Positions 26,901 through 39,400 of a stretch of DNA of 64,000 bases are shown here, piece by piece. The translations under genes were made by a program, and so were the position numbers. This DNA comes from Manduca sexta. Lineage: Eukaryota > Arthropoda > Insecta > Lepidoptera > Sphingidae. How positions within the stretch are numbered: the stretch's first letter is position 1; every line of letters begins with the position of its first letter. The stretch covers positions 2,230,600 to 2,294,599 of the forward strand of contig NC_051115.1 of assembly GCF_014839805.1 (NCBI RefSeq). Reading direction: 5' to 3'. The notes below the pieces were generated by a model that was not told where the DNA came from, searched no databases, and saw only the letters and a program-made list of their open reading frames with translations.

Positions 26901-29900
26901 TAAATGAAGAAATAACTGACGTGACTCGCTCATGAACTCAGAAGGGTATATAGCAGTTTGATGGTGGTGGAATATATTTTATATCCGCCTAGACTACTGG
27001 ACATCAAGAGGCCTTTGTGACGCGACATCCACCACCCATGAACTATGAAAATTATTTACTTAGTAGGTTGTGAATTATCGCTTGCTTTAATGGTGAAGGA
27101 AAACATCGTGAGGAAACCTGCATACCCGAGAAGTTCTCTATGGGAATTTTCGAGGGTGTGTGAAGTCTACCAATCCGCACTAGGCCAGCGTGGTGGACGA
27201 AGGCCTAATCTCTCAGTAGTAGAGGAGGCCCGTGCTCAGCAGTGGGCAAGTATATAATACAGGGCTGATATTATTATTATTATAATAGGTTGAAACTGGT
27301 CGGCGATTTCAACTACGTGAGTAAAACCGTGTTGATATCTACCAAGGAGTTCTAAGAATATATAGACGGACATTGGGAAGATTGACATACAAACATTTTC
27401 CGCTTATGTGATGGTTACTCAATCTACAGTAATAGCAAAACATCAATGTAAAATACTTCATATTTTTTCCATATCATGATTTGCATGTTTTTAATACGAG
27501 TATAAGCATAGCTTCTGTTAATATATTATTTTTGTATTACAGCTGGGGGACTTCACGCGGGTGGGTTTCAAGGCCAGTGTCCCATTCGGTCGTGCAAGCC
27601 ATTTCGCGTCTGGATGCAACCGTACCCCGACCCTGTTCTATCTGGTTCCTCTATTATTTTAATAAAGATTTGTAACACGCCCTTGACTTTTACTTACCGT
27701 CCTAGTCACCGAGCAAGGTGAGTGGAATAGGTCAGGACGTAACAATATCGAAGGACGCTGTGACATCTTATCACACGGACATTTCAAACAAGACTTATTA
27801 CCAATTGGTAATAACTTTTGGAGCAAACATTTGGTCCTGATGTTCAGTCTATACCTAACTATATAGTTTAATGTCTTTGCTATCTACTAATTCTTCATTC
27901 CAACTCACCTCAAAGCTGGTAGCACATGGTCTAATAGCAAAGCATCTTGCTGTTTCGAAGCCAGTTCTCTTAGTGGTGGAGATTTCTCGGCCAGGAGTGA
28001 CGTCAGGGCCTCCATGAGCCACTGGGAACCCCACCAGCGAGGGGAGACGAGGCCTCCAAACCACTGGAGAAATAAAAACATGAGAATAAAAAAAGACAAA
28101 AAACAAAAAAAGATGGCGAATATCCATTATCTTGAATAGGGGGAAAGGAAAAAAAAACACTGGAAAAGAAAAGGTTCGGTTTTGGTGTGTTTTTCGAATT
28201 TTCTAGGCTTTTTTGAAAGGCAATATAATATCTTATTACTAATAGATATTAACTCTTGGTCTCTCGTGAATCGCCGGCGAGCCAAGACAGCTACATGACA
28301 TTTGCGTGTGTCACGGGATTATAACCTTATATACTACATAATAAGGTTATTTTTCCGTCACACGCGTAAATGTCAATGTTTGCCGGCAAACATTCAGCTA
28401 CCTCACGGGTTAATACGAATGTTTTTGAATATGTTTGTTTGAAGTAAACGCAGAAATAAAAACGGATTTAGATGTTATTTAGTACACGGGTAGATCATGT
28501 CTTGGACAAACAGGCTACTTGTTCTTCTGGTATTAGAAATGTTTGAAATAAGGATCTAATTTTTTAACTGAATAGAGCTGGCGTCAATATGAGGTTATGG
28601 ATCGCTGTAGTTTTTAGGGACTTGTAGGAGACAATATTGGTGGTAGATCTCTCATATGTGAGAGTCCGCCTGGGTAGGTACCACCGCAATGTTTAATTCT
28701 GCCGCCCAGCAACAGTGTGTAGTCACTGTTATGTTCTAGTTTAAAGGACATTGTAGCCAGTGTAACTACTGGACATAATAACACTTAAGACCTCATGTCT
28801 CAGGATGGCGAGCGCAATGCAATACCAAACAATACTTTGTAATTCAAGGTGTTGGTGTTCCTACTGTTTATGGGCGGTCGTATCGCTTACCATCAGGCGA
28901 ACGTCTCGTCATTCAATAAAAAAAAAAATATTCTTAACAGGGCGGAGCAGCTAGCAGCTATCAAGAGTTCAGGAATTCCAATATGTTCACTTACCTGTTG
29001 CGCCAACAGCCTTGCAATTGTCTTTGTGTCGGAGAGAGTTGAGGGAGAAAGAGTGATGAGACCCCAACCTTCGGAGTATGGGTTACTTCCCTCCACCACG
29101 ACAATATCTGTGAAAATGTTTTATTGCTTTGTAATAGAAAAACGAGAAGGATAATTTATAAGTAAAAGAAAAAGAAATGAGATGGCAAGGACGGAAAAAA
29201 GAGAAAGGAATAAGGCTGAAGACCAGCTACAATTATGAAAGCATAATAATGCCAGCCCAGTATTATACACTGTCCCACTGCCCGGGCCTCCTCTACTATT
29301 AAGCCTTAGTCTACCAAATTGACCTAGTTTTGGCAGACTTCATATGGTCTGTATACCGAATGCACGCCCGCATAGGGGGACATTTGTTGCGGCCCTAGGC
29401 ACACAGTTAAGTGTATACCTCATAGTTTTAACTACACATTAAGACCTAAGAGGGCTCGCGAACATTTCCTGCCCTTCTCCCTTCCTTCTATCTTAAGAGA
29501 GTTCCTTCTCCTTCCCCCACACTTTCGCAGATATCTCTTCCCATCTTTCCTTCAGAGCCCTGCAGTCGCTAAGACTAATTCCAGTATCTCATCTGCAGGG
29601 TTTCACACTTTCAAACTGTTGTAAATATGGTATATGTTCTTAGTAATTAAATAAAGTTAGTAAAAAGATGTTATTGACATGAGTGTTTATTTCGGACTAA
29701 AGAGAAGTAACTATGGCAAACAAAATACAATTAGTTCTAAAAATAGAACATATAAAAAATAATAAGTCACGACGAAGGTTACAATCTCCAACAGCCGCCC
29801 TTAATCGCAGTTGTGACAGAAACAAAACAAATAAAATAATTAAGTTTCTAAACCTAAGTTAACTACACATCGTTTGTGTGCTAGAGGTCCGAGGGCCTTC

Positions 29901-32900
29901 GTTAGTACATCAACAGGCATATCGTTACTTTTATATATTCTAACTTAACAATATTATTAGATACCTTTTCCCTAATAAAGTGAAACCTAGTATCTATATG
30001 CTTCGTCCTGCTGTGGTGTACAGGATTTCGAACAAGATTAATGGCACTTTGGCTGTCAGAAGCTAAGTTAACTGAACAAAGTATACCTGTTATCTCGTAT
30101 ATAAACCGACGTAAGTAACACGCTTCCTTCGTGGCAGACGCTAATGCCATATATTCTGACTCGGCCGAACTTAACGCAACAGTAGGTTGCTTCTTGGATT
30201 CCCATGATACTGGACCTCCACTTAACTTGTAAACATAACCGGTGTATGACCTTCTGTCGATTGGACAGTTTGCCCAGTCTGCGTCACAAAAACCCTTTAA
30301 AGGTTCTCTATTCTTCCTGTAAACCAATGAATAGTTTAGGGTACCTTTTAGGTATTGCAGAATCCTTTTAGCAGCATTCCAGTGTTCTTTAGTAAAACAC
30401 GTATTAAATTGACTTAAATAGCTCGTGGCGTAAGCGATGTCTGGTCGTGTGTTTACCGCTAGATACATGAGGCATCCTATTAAGTTTTGATAAGGATAAG
30501 ACTCACCGACTTGACCATCCATTCTTTTTCCATATTCTTTTTAATTAATGGAGTATCCACGGCCTTGCAATCCTTCATATTAAATTTTTCTAATATAGAA
30601 AGAATATAATTTCGCTGGTTCAACCTTATACTCTCGGAATCACTTTCAACTTGTAGTCCCAAATAACATTTCAGTATTCCGAGATCTTTTAATGAAAAAT
30701 ATTTCGACAAATCATTCTTGACAGTGTCAAATGTCAAATCAGAATTAAAGAAGACTATTATGTCATCAACAAAGATTCCTAATATTACAAGTTCTTTACC
30801 AAAAGTTTAGTATACACACAAGGTTCGGAAGGAGTTCCTATGAAACCTATTTTAGAAAGCGTTTCATTTAACTTTTATTCCAAGCTCGCGGTGCCTGTTT
30901 AAGACCGTAAAGAGATTTCTTCAATAAACAAACTTTTGTTTTTCTTTTACCCTTTTGAATAAAACCAAGAGGTTGCTCCATGAAAACTTCTTCTAAATCT
31001 CCGTTAAGGAAAGCTGTATCGACATCTAAGTGCTTCATTCTCAACTTCATATCTGCAGCTATCGCAAACAACGTGCGGAGGGAAGAATGACGAATCACTG
31101 GTGCGAACGTCTCCTTGTAGTCTACACTTTCAACTTGATGAAAACCTTTGACGACGAGTCTCGCTTTATACTTGGTAATATTACCATAAGCATCCCTTTT
31201 AATTTTGTAAATCCATTTACATGGTATAACCTTTTGTTAGGTCTATCTACTAAATTCCATGTATGGAGTTTCCTTAAGGAACTATACTCATCAACCATAG
31301 CATGTTGCCACTTATCAGCATCATCGGCATGAGTAGCTTCGTAATATGTCGTAGGCTCATTAGAATCTACCATTGACGTATTGTAAGCTTTATAAAAATT
31401 TGTTGGTTTTCTGTCTCTGGAAGGGTATCTGCGCTCAGGGTGCGATTCCTGTTCCAAATTCGCTGTCTCTTCTTCCACACTAGGCAGCCTTAAGTCAATG
31501 AGAGACTCTCGCTCTTCCAGAGTCACTGACTCTTTTGCACTTTCTAGATTTACTGGTAAAGTTGCTTCAGCCGCCGGGCTGATACTCTCATCACAGTCAT
31601 AGAATTGACAGTCATGATCAAACTCAGACTCAATCTCTTTTTGCTCATCAAATAACAATATAGATTTTGACTGTGCGACAGACTCAGATTGCTTCTGCTT
31701 TAGCGCTGTAAAGCAATTTTCAAAAAGGTTGCATCTCTGGATATAATAACTTTTCGTGGGTTAGCAGGGTCCCTAAAAATATAAGTGCCTGGATTTTCAG
31801 AATAACCGACGAAAATTGCTTCCTGTGCCTTGACATCTAATTTCTTCCTGTGACACGAAGGTATATGGACTAGAGCTCTACAACCAAATACTTTTAGATG
31901 GCTAAGATCACCTTTTCGTCCATACCATTTGTCATAAGGAATTTGTCCACCTAAGGCTCGATGAGGAGACCTATTCTTAAGGTAAATGGCAACTTGGAAT
32001 GCATCTTCCCAGAATGCTTTCGGTAGTGAACTTTCAGCTAGCAACGTTCTTGCCTTTTCTGTAACCGAACGATGGGTGCGTTCCGCTACTCCAACTTGCT
32101 GAGGACTATAAGGCGTCGTTGTTTGATGTTCAATACCTTTTGAAGCAAGATAATCAACAAACTCTTTATTCACGAACTCCTTACCTCCATCAGTCCTAAT
32201 TGCTTTAATTGTTTTATCTAACTGATTTTCAACAAAACATTGAAACACACAAAATATATCTTTGACTTCTGTTTTAGAAGAAATAAAATAAGCAAACACT
32301 TTTCGCGTATAATCGTCTACTATTGTCAACATATATCTATTTCCTTGAAAAGAAGTTGTAGACACCGGTCCCATCAAATCCATATGGATCAGTTCCAAAG
32401 GGAAGTAGCCCTATTAAACGCTAACCTTTTGAAAGGTTTTCTTGCTTGTTTACCTTCCACGCAAGCGATACAACTAGTTTTATCTACTCCTGTATACTTT
32501 ATACCTACCTTGTGATTTTTCAGTTGGTTCATGCCTATACGACACAAATGTCCTAACCTCTTATGCCAAATTTGATAACTATCCTGACAGCCAGAGTGCA
32601 CATCTTGTGTCAAAAATTATCCGCCACATTCTCGGAAACATTTACAGTACCATCTAAAACGTACAGTCCACCACAGGGCGAGGCATGAGCAACAGATTCA
32701 CCTGTAAAATTAAAAGTATCAGATTTATAAAAGTTACATCCATTTTTATCAAAAACACAAATAAAACCCTTTTCAACAGTTTTATATACAGATAATAAAC
32801 TAGCTTTCAAATCTGGTATATAAGCAACATCACTAATATTGTTGACCACGTTCTCGGGCGTGTTTATTGAAATATTTCCAATTCCGCAGCACTTAATCTG

Positions 32901-35900
32901 TTCTCCATTTGCGACAGTAACAGTACCTTGATTCTGTATCGAGATATTCTGAAACCAGTCCCGTCTAGAAGTCATGTGTCTAGTACAACCTGAATCTACA
33001 TAAATTATGTCCTTTCTTGGGTTTCCAGAAGTATTAAGACTTGTAAATATCGTATCATTGGTATTTACCGCATTGCCTTTCTCCTTCTTGTTTCTCTGTG
33101 GACAGTCTGGTCTCTTATGTCCAGGTGTCTTGCACTCATAACAAACTATATTCTTCTTCATTGACTTAGGCTTCTTCTTCGCATGAAAGACAGAGTCTAA
33201 TGATGAAGCCACATCTTTGGACATTTCATTAAGCAGTTTTGTTTTCACCAACTCTGTAGTCACGTCTACATTGCAATTTTCTAAAGCCATAATGAGAGGT
33301 TCATACCTTGGAGTTAGACCTCCCAAAAGTATTGCAGCAATAGACTTGTCCTCTATGACTACATCAATATCCGCAAGATCCTGTGCGGTTGACATAACTG
33401 CGTTAATATATAGTTCAATATTTTTGAACTCTGATAGACTCAACCTGTACAGTCTACGCTCCAAAAATAATCTTCGTCCTATTCCCTTATCTTCAAAGGC
33501 TTTTTGCAAACAAGTCCATGCCTCAGATGCAGTTTTCGCACATCTTATATGGGTTATCGCTGCACCTTCTACTGATAAGCATATCTTTGCTAATGCCTTT
33601 GCGTCTTTGCGTACCTTTGTAGAGGCAGGGGTTGTGTCTCCATCTCGGTATCCACTAATTGTTTCCCATAAATCCTCATGGATAAGGTAATTTCGCATCT
33701 TGAACTTCCAAGTCGGATATCCATCTTTTATCCTCAAACAAGGAAATGGAAAAGATGTGATCGACGCAGGGGAATTTTTCATACTCGAAACATCTTCAGA
33801 TTCATGTGACATTTTCAGACTATTACTATTTCCTAGTCACACAAAAATATATTCAACTTTATTTTACTAAATAACGTGAAAAAACTAAGAACTAAGCGTT
33901 CGTGCTGATAACGTGTTGTAAATATGGTATATGTTCTTAGTAATTAAATAAAGTTAGTAAAAAGATGTTATTGACATGAGTGTTTATTTCGGACTAAAGA
34001 GAAGTAACTATGGCAAACAAAATACAATTAGTTCTAAAAATAGAACATATAAAAATAATAAGTCACGACGAAGGTTACAATCTCCAACACAAACCTTCGG
34101 ACCTTCATGTCGTCTGTTCCTAAGCTTATTTTTATGTCCTATTTATGACTTTGGGCTACAATGCGTTTAACAAACTCTGGCACTTACCAAATTTAGGCAA
34201 TGGGTACGAAGTGTTCAATTCGAACGCGAACTGCTGTATCGTCTTCTGAATCCATTCCAGTAGAGGTCTGTAAATAAAACATAAATTCTGTGTTAGAATA
34301 AAAAAAAATTGTCAGGGTATTTGTAACACTCACTGATGTATCTTCTATAGACACGAACGTCCATGTAAACTATTTGTTCAAAATCTGAACGAAATGGCAA
34401 CCAAAACGTCACTGTTATAACCTTTTTATCCACTTGAACGACAAATAATTTTATTAGTTTTTTATTCAAATCCAAGTTTACACTTAGACTCGCGTTTTTA
34501 TATCATGAGCGCCACTCCGTACACAACCACAAGCTGTCAATGTTGACCATACTAAAGTCAGTTTGAATGGATAACAATTCAATTCAGTTGAACACAGTGA
34601 ATGTTCAGAACGCCGAATCTAATACGTAAGTACATAAGTATATCGAAGGTGACACTCTTTTGCGACAGGCTGATCTCGAAACGCGATATTTATGGACCAC
34701 TGCGGCGGGTTTCAACTAGTGTATGGTGGTCGGTATTCCGGAGGATATAAAATATACCCACCAACAACATTTAGCACCTAACAATATTATTCACATTAAA
34801 ATACAAAATTTCAGCTTTCCCTATGTAAAACTATGATCGCAATCGCATCGAAACTCACCCAGACTCGTCCAGAATGATGGCCTTGTATTAGTAACTAGCT
34901 TTTGCCCGCGGCTCTGCCCGCGTTATAAAGTTTTTCAGGCTAAAGTTTTCCGTTATAAAAGTAGTGGTTTCCCGGGACCCTATGTTCTTCCCAGGGTCTC
35001 AAACTGACTCCATACCAAATTTCATCTTAATACGTTGGGTAGTTTTTGAGTTTAACACGTTCAGGCAGACAGATGCAGCGGGGGACTATGTTTTATAATA
35101 TATTTTATACAACTTTTTAAGAGGAACAATCCCGTCATACATCATTGTTGCATAACTTTAACCGTTTACGCAGCGCACGCAACGGAAGCTCTCAAAACTA
35201 ATAAATTGTCCCCATGTTTACAACATGTTTCATTACTGCTCCGCTCCTATTGGTCATAGCGTGATGATATATAACTTATAGCACTCCAAAAACAAAGGGA
35301 TATTCAACACAAAAATATTTTTTCAGTTCGAACCGGTAGTTCCTGAGATTAGCCATTACTGCTCCGCTCCTATTGGGTATAGCGTGATGATATACTTATA
35401 GCATATAGCACTCCACGAACAAAGGGCTATCCAACGCAAAAAGAATTTTTCAGTTTGTACCGGTAGTTCCTAAGATTAGCCATTACTGCTCCGGTCCTAT
35501 TGGTCATAGCGTGATGATATATAACTTAGAGCACTCCAAAAACAAAGGGCTATTCAACACAAAAAGATTTTTTTAGTTCGAACCGGTAGTTCCTGAGATT
35601 AGCCATTACTGCTCCGCTCCTATTAGGTATAGCGTGATGATATATTTATAGCATATAGCACTCCACGAACAAAGGGCTATCCAACGCAAAAAGATTTTTT
35701 CAGTTTGGACCGGTAGTTCCTAAGATTAGCCATTACTGCTCCGCTCCTTTTGGGTATAGCGTGATGATATATAGCCTATAGCACTCCACGAACAAAGGGC
35801 TATCCAATGCATAAGAATTTTTCAGTTTGGACCAGTAGTTCCTAAGATTAGCCATTACTGCTCCGCTCCTATTGGGTATAGCGTGATGATATATAGCCTA

Positions 35901-36347
35901 TAGCACTCCACGAACAAAGGGCTATCCAACACAAAAAGAATTTTTCAGTTTGGACCGGTAGTTCCTGAGATTAGCGCGTTCAAACAAACAAACAAACAAA
36001 CAAACAAACAAACTCTTCAGCTTTATATAATAGTATAGATATCTAGGACTCACCCAGACTCATCCAGTATGACTTGCTGGTCGCTATACAGGCTGACTTC
36101 GGGCGGGACGTCTTCGGGCGTCTCCGGAGTACCTTCGGGCGCGTTCGTGGTGATTTCCGTGGAGTTGTCTTGGACGGTCGGCGCCGCTCGTCGCTGGAGG
36201 CGGCAGACTGCTATCGCCATCATGTGTGGTGGCATTGGGGGGGATGTCGCGAATTCGTCTTGTAGCTGGAGTTGGGAATAATGCGTCATTACTGACCTAT
36301 TCATTGACATTATATACCTTTTTTCATCATCATCATCATCATCATCG

Positions 36348-36419
<72 letters not shown>

Positions 36420-39400
36420 CATAGCAGTCCGTTGCTGTACATAGGCCTATCCTAAGGCACACCACAGTGCCCTGTCTGCTAGACCCTAGCGCGGGATTCT
36501 CACACAATCCCATACAAAAAGATTAGGTATTATAAATGTAGTCATACTGGTACCCCTACAAGAAAATGAAGTATTATAAAAGTAAGGATTTCTTACCAAT
36601 CTATGTCCCAAATAGAAGCCAGCTTCCTCCGTGGCTATGATAGGCATGTTGGTCAAAGACACGTGGAATCTGGAAGAAACCAATACCATATTCAATACTG
36701 TGGCTAACTTCATTTAAGATGATGATGAGAGTAAAAAAAGAATAGATTCAGACAGCTGAGTACCATAGAAAGCAGTGCAAGAAAATGATGATATATTTTT
36801 AGAAGTTTTTAAGAGGAAAAATTCAATCATGATTGTTGTATAACTTTAACAGGAAAGGCAAAAAAAGGCATCTAAGGCGGCCCTAAACAACAAGAGTCCC
36901 CAGGCGCAAGTAAAAAAAGCGAGGAAGCTCCAGTCGGACTCAAAAAACTCGATTTCATAAGTTTCGTCGGTAAAATTATAAATGAAAATTATATGGGACT
37001 ACACGGGGAGCATCAGCATTCAAGTAAACAATGAATCATCAAAATCGGTTCACCTAGCCAAAAGTTCTGAGGTAACAAACATTTAAAAAAAACAGAAATA
37101 CAGTCGATTTACATTAGAACTTCCTCTTTTTTTGAACTCGGTTAAAAAGGTCCTCTAAGGCTCCTGTAGCGGTAGGCCCCGGGCGACCCCCCCCCCCCTG
37201 CCACCTTGGTTACGAGTAATACCTAGTATAGAATACACAAAATCATGCATAGGTATACCATATTCTGCTTACCTGTCTCTGACTATCGTCAGTTTGAAGG
37301 TGGCTCGTAAATTGGGCTCGTCGAGGCACGGGAATGTGGAGCGAGCGTGCGTCAACCAAAACCTGGATACCGCGCACCGACTGTGAAAAATATATTACTA
37401 AATTTAATAATTAGGGGTTTCGTACGTCAAAAGGAACCCTTACTCCAGTTTGATAAGAAGGCAGACATGTCTACGCTCATGATTTAAATAATTCGATCTA
37501 AAATGACACCTAAGTCTTAACTTTTTAACTGTTGATAAGGGTTTTGGACGGCACTCCACTTACTGCTTACATTATGATTTCTTATGTTTACGCGAATGTT
37601 AGACATTGAAATTAAATTAATTTTCCGGATTCTATTGCGGTTTTTTGTTTTTTATTTTTCTCCCGACGTTTCGAAGACTTTGCAGCGTTCATGGTCACGG
37701 GCGGGACTGAGGTGTTGTTCATCCGTAAAGTCAAAGTTACAATATCTACCTACATTTTACAATTATACTATTTTTTTAAATTTTAGCTGTTGGTGGTCCG
37801 ATCTACGCAGAATGAGCTCACAGTGTCTTGAGGTCTGGCAGCCGGTCTTTTGGGTTCCGATTTAATTAAATGTAGAACTGGATCCCAGGCTTGTGCAAGC
37901 TTCCAACCATCTTCCCTATTGAAATTAGGATGTTTTTTAATTTCAATAGCCTCGCGAATCATCCTGGGCAGGAATCGGTGTTCGTCGGGAGAAAAATAAA
38001 AAAAAAAACCGCGATAGAATCCGGAAAATTAGTTTAATTTCAATACCGTTTACATTTTCAAAAATATATTTTCAAAAATATTTATAAATTAATTTCAAAA
38101 ATATTAGCACAAACGCTCTCAACTTGAAGACAGCATCTTGAGATTTTCGCTTTTTAATAAACTACTTTCAACAACATCTCAAATGATATCTTAAGTCATA
38201 GTATATGACGAATCTTTACAAATGAGTTTTGTTTATTTAACGCCGACACAGCTGAGATCAAGCTCTTAAATAACAACTTAAGCTTCGTTTATTAAATAGT
38301 ACAGTTAACAGTACATTAAACGCCTACATGAGATCGTACTCAAATGTGCGATTGAGTTATTCGTACGGAACTAAGGTTATGTTTGTGTATATGGTATTAC
38401 TCACTGCCTATGAGTTCCAGTTAGAAAGAATCCTCTCTGCTTATCACTTCTCTCTAACTTCGTGATGAAACGTAGACTCAATGTGTAGTTGTATTTGCGT
38501 CGAAGTTTATCCTGAAAATAGAAGATTTTAGCCAGCTTTAGGTACCCTAGCGTCTGGGACGATGATTCTAGTAACTGAAAAGAGAAGGGCGTACTTCGGT
38601 GTGACGTCACCAGGCATAATGCGGACGTAAGAAAGAGATAGCGAGATCTTACTACGCACCCACGCGTATTCATTGCAATTTGGTATATATTTTTTAACTT
38701 AGCAATTTTATATATAATATAATTTAAATATAATTTAAATTTAATATGACGAAATTTTAAAGGCAGAAATATCCATGATTATTAATTATTTTTACATTTT
38801 TCTTTCAACTGCGAGAACTAATCACTAACTAGACGTGAATTTAAATTCTTTACTTGCCAATACTTGTTTAGTTACCCAGATTAAAGCCGAAACAAAATGT
38901 ATGAAAATGGACCTTGAGGTATCGCCTTAAGTTTGATGCTGGTTTCATAAAATGGTTTTCTTTTTCACATATGTTTTAGTTATCTATCTTCTATATACTT
39001 ACAGCTTTACTTGTTTTAACGTTAAGAAGTGGTTAAGAATTGCTTTAATAGCTGTCAAAATCATCACCGGTTTAACGGACCTAATAAAATCAGCCTGCAT
39101 CCTTCAGCGACTTTTATGAAGTCATCTGTCCTCGTGGATGGACGTGTACTGCGCTTGCTCATTCGTGGCCTCCACTCCAGAACCTTCATGCCCTATCAGC
39201 CATCAGTTCTAGCTATGTAACTCATTTAATAGTAACCAAGATTTACCTTAAACTCAATATACGTCTGATCAGCAGCGGGGTAGTCCAAGGTCTTCGCGAT
39301 CTTGGGGCCCAGCGACCCACCAGATTTGAACAAGGCGCGTTCAGTCACATTCATGTCTCGCACGTTCAGGACCACGAAGCTCGTGTCTCTGTCCACGCGG

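Larger units (their letters stand above)
29617..34089 (-). mobile_element. Ty1/copia LTR retrotransposon in intron 10 of the M1 homologue
   Basis: A 4473-bp element on the minus strand, in the same sense as the host gene. It is bounded by 177- and 176-bp LTRs (29617-29793, 33914-34089) beginning TGTTGGAGATTG and ending ATTTACAACA. It is flanked by the 5-bp duplication CAAAC (29612-29616 and 34090-34094). Gene order gag - protease - integrase - RT - RNase H identifies the copia group. The LTRs differ by essentially one single-base indel, suggesting a recent insertion. A polypurine tract (AAGGGCGGC) adjoins the 3' LTR at 29794. The primer-binding region next to the 5' LTR starts CGTTATCAGCACG (minus). 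Confidence 0.95.

Noticed and set aside
33217..33690. 157-codon plus-strand frame
   Set aside because: Antisense shadow of copia gag.
34865..34886. Treating the duplicated exon 9 end as an additional 22-nt exon
   Set aside because: No proper acceptor or polypyrimidine tract. Inserting it breaks the frame, whereas exon 9 to exon 10 directly keeps it.
36050..36513. Frames with long poly-Asp, poly-Met or poly-His runs
   Set aside because: They read through the (CAT)n microsatellite in the intron 5' of exon 9. The true exon starts at the acceptor at 36265.
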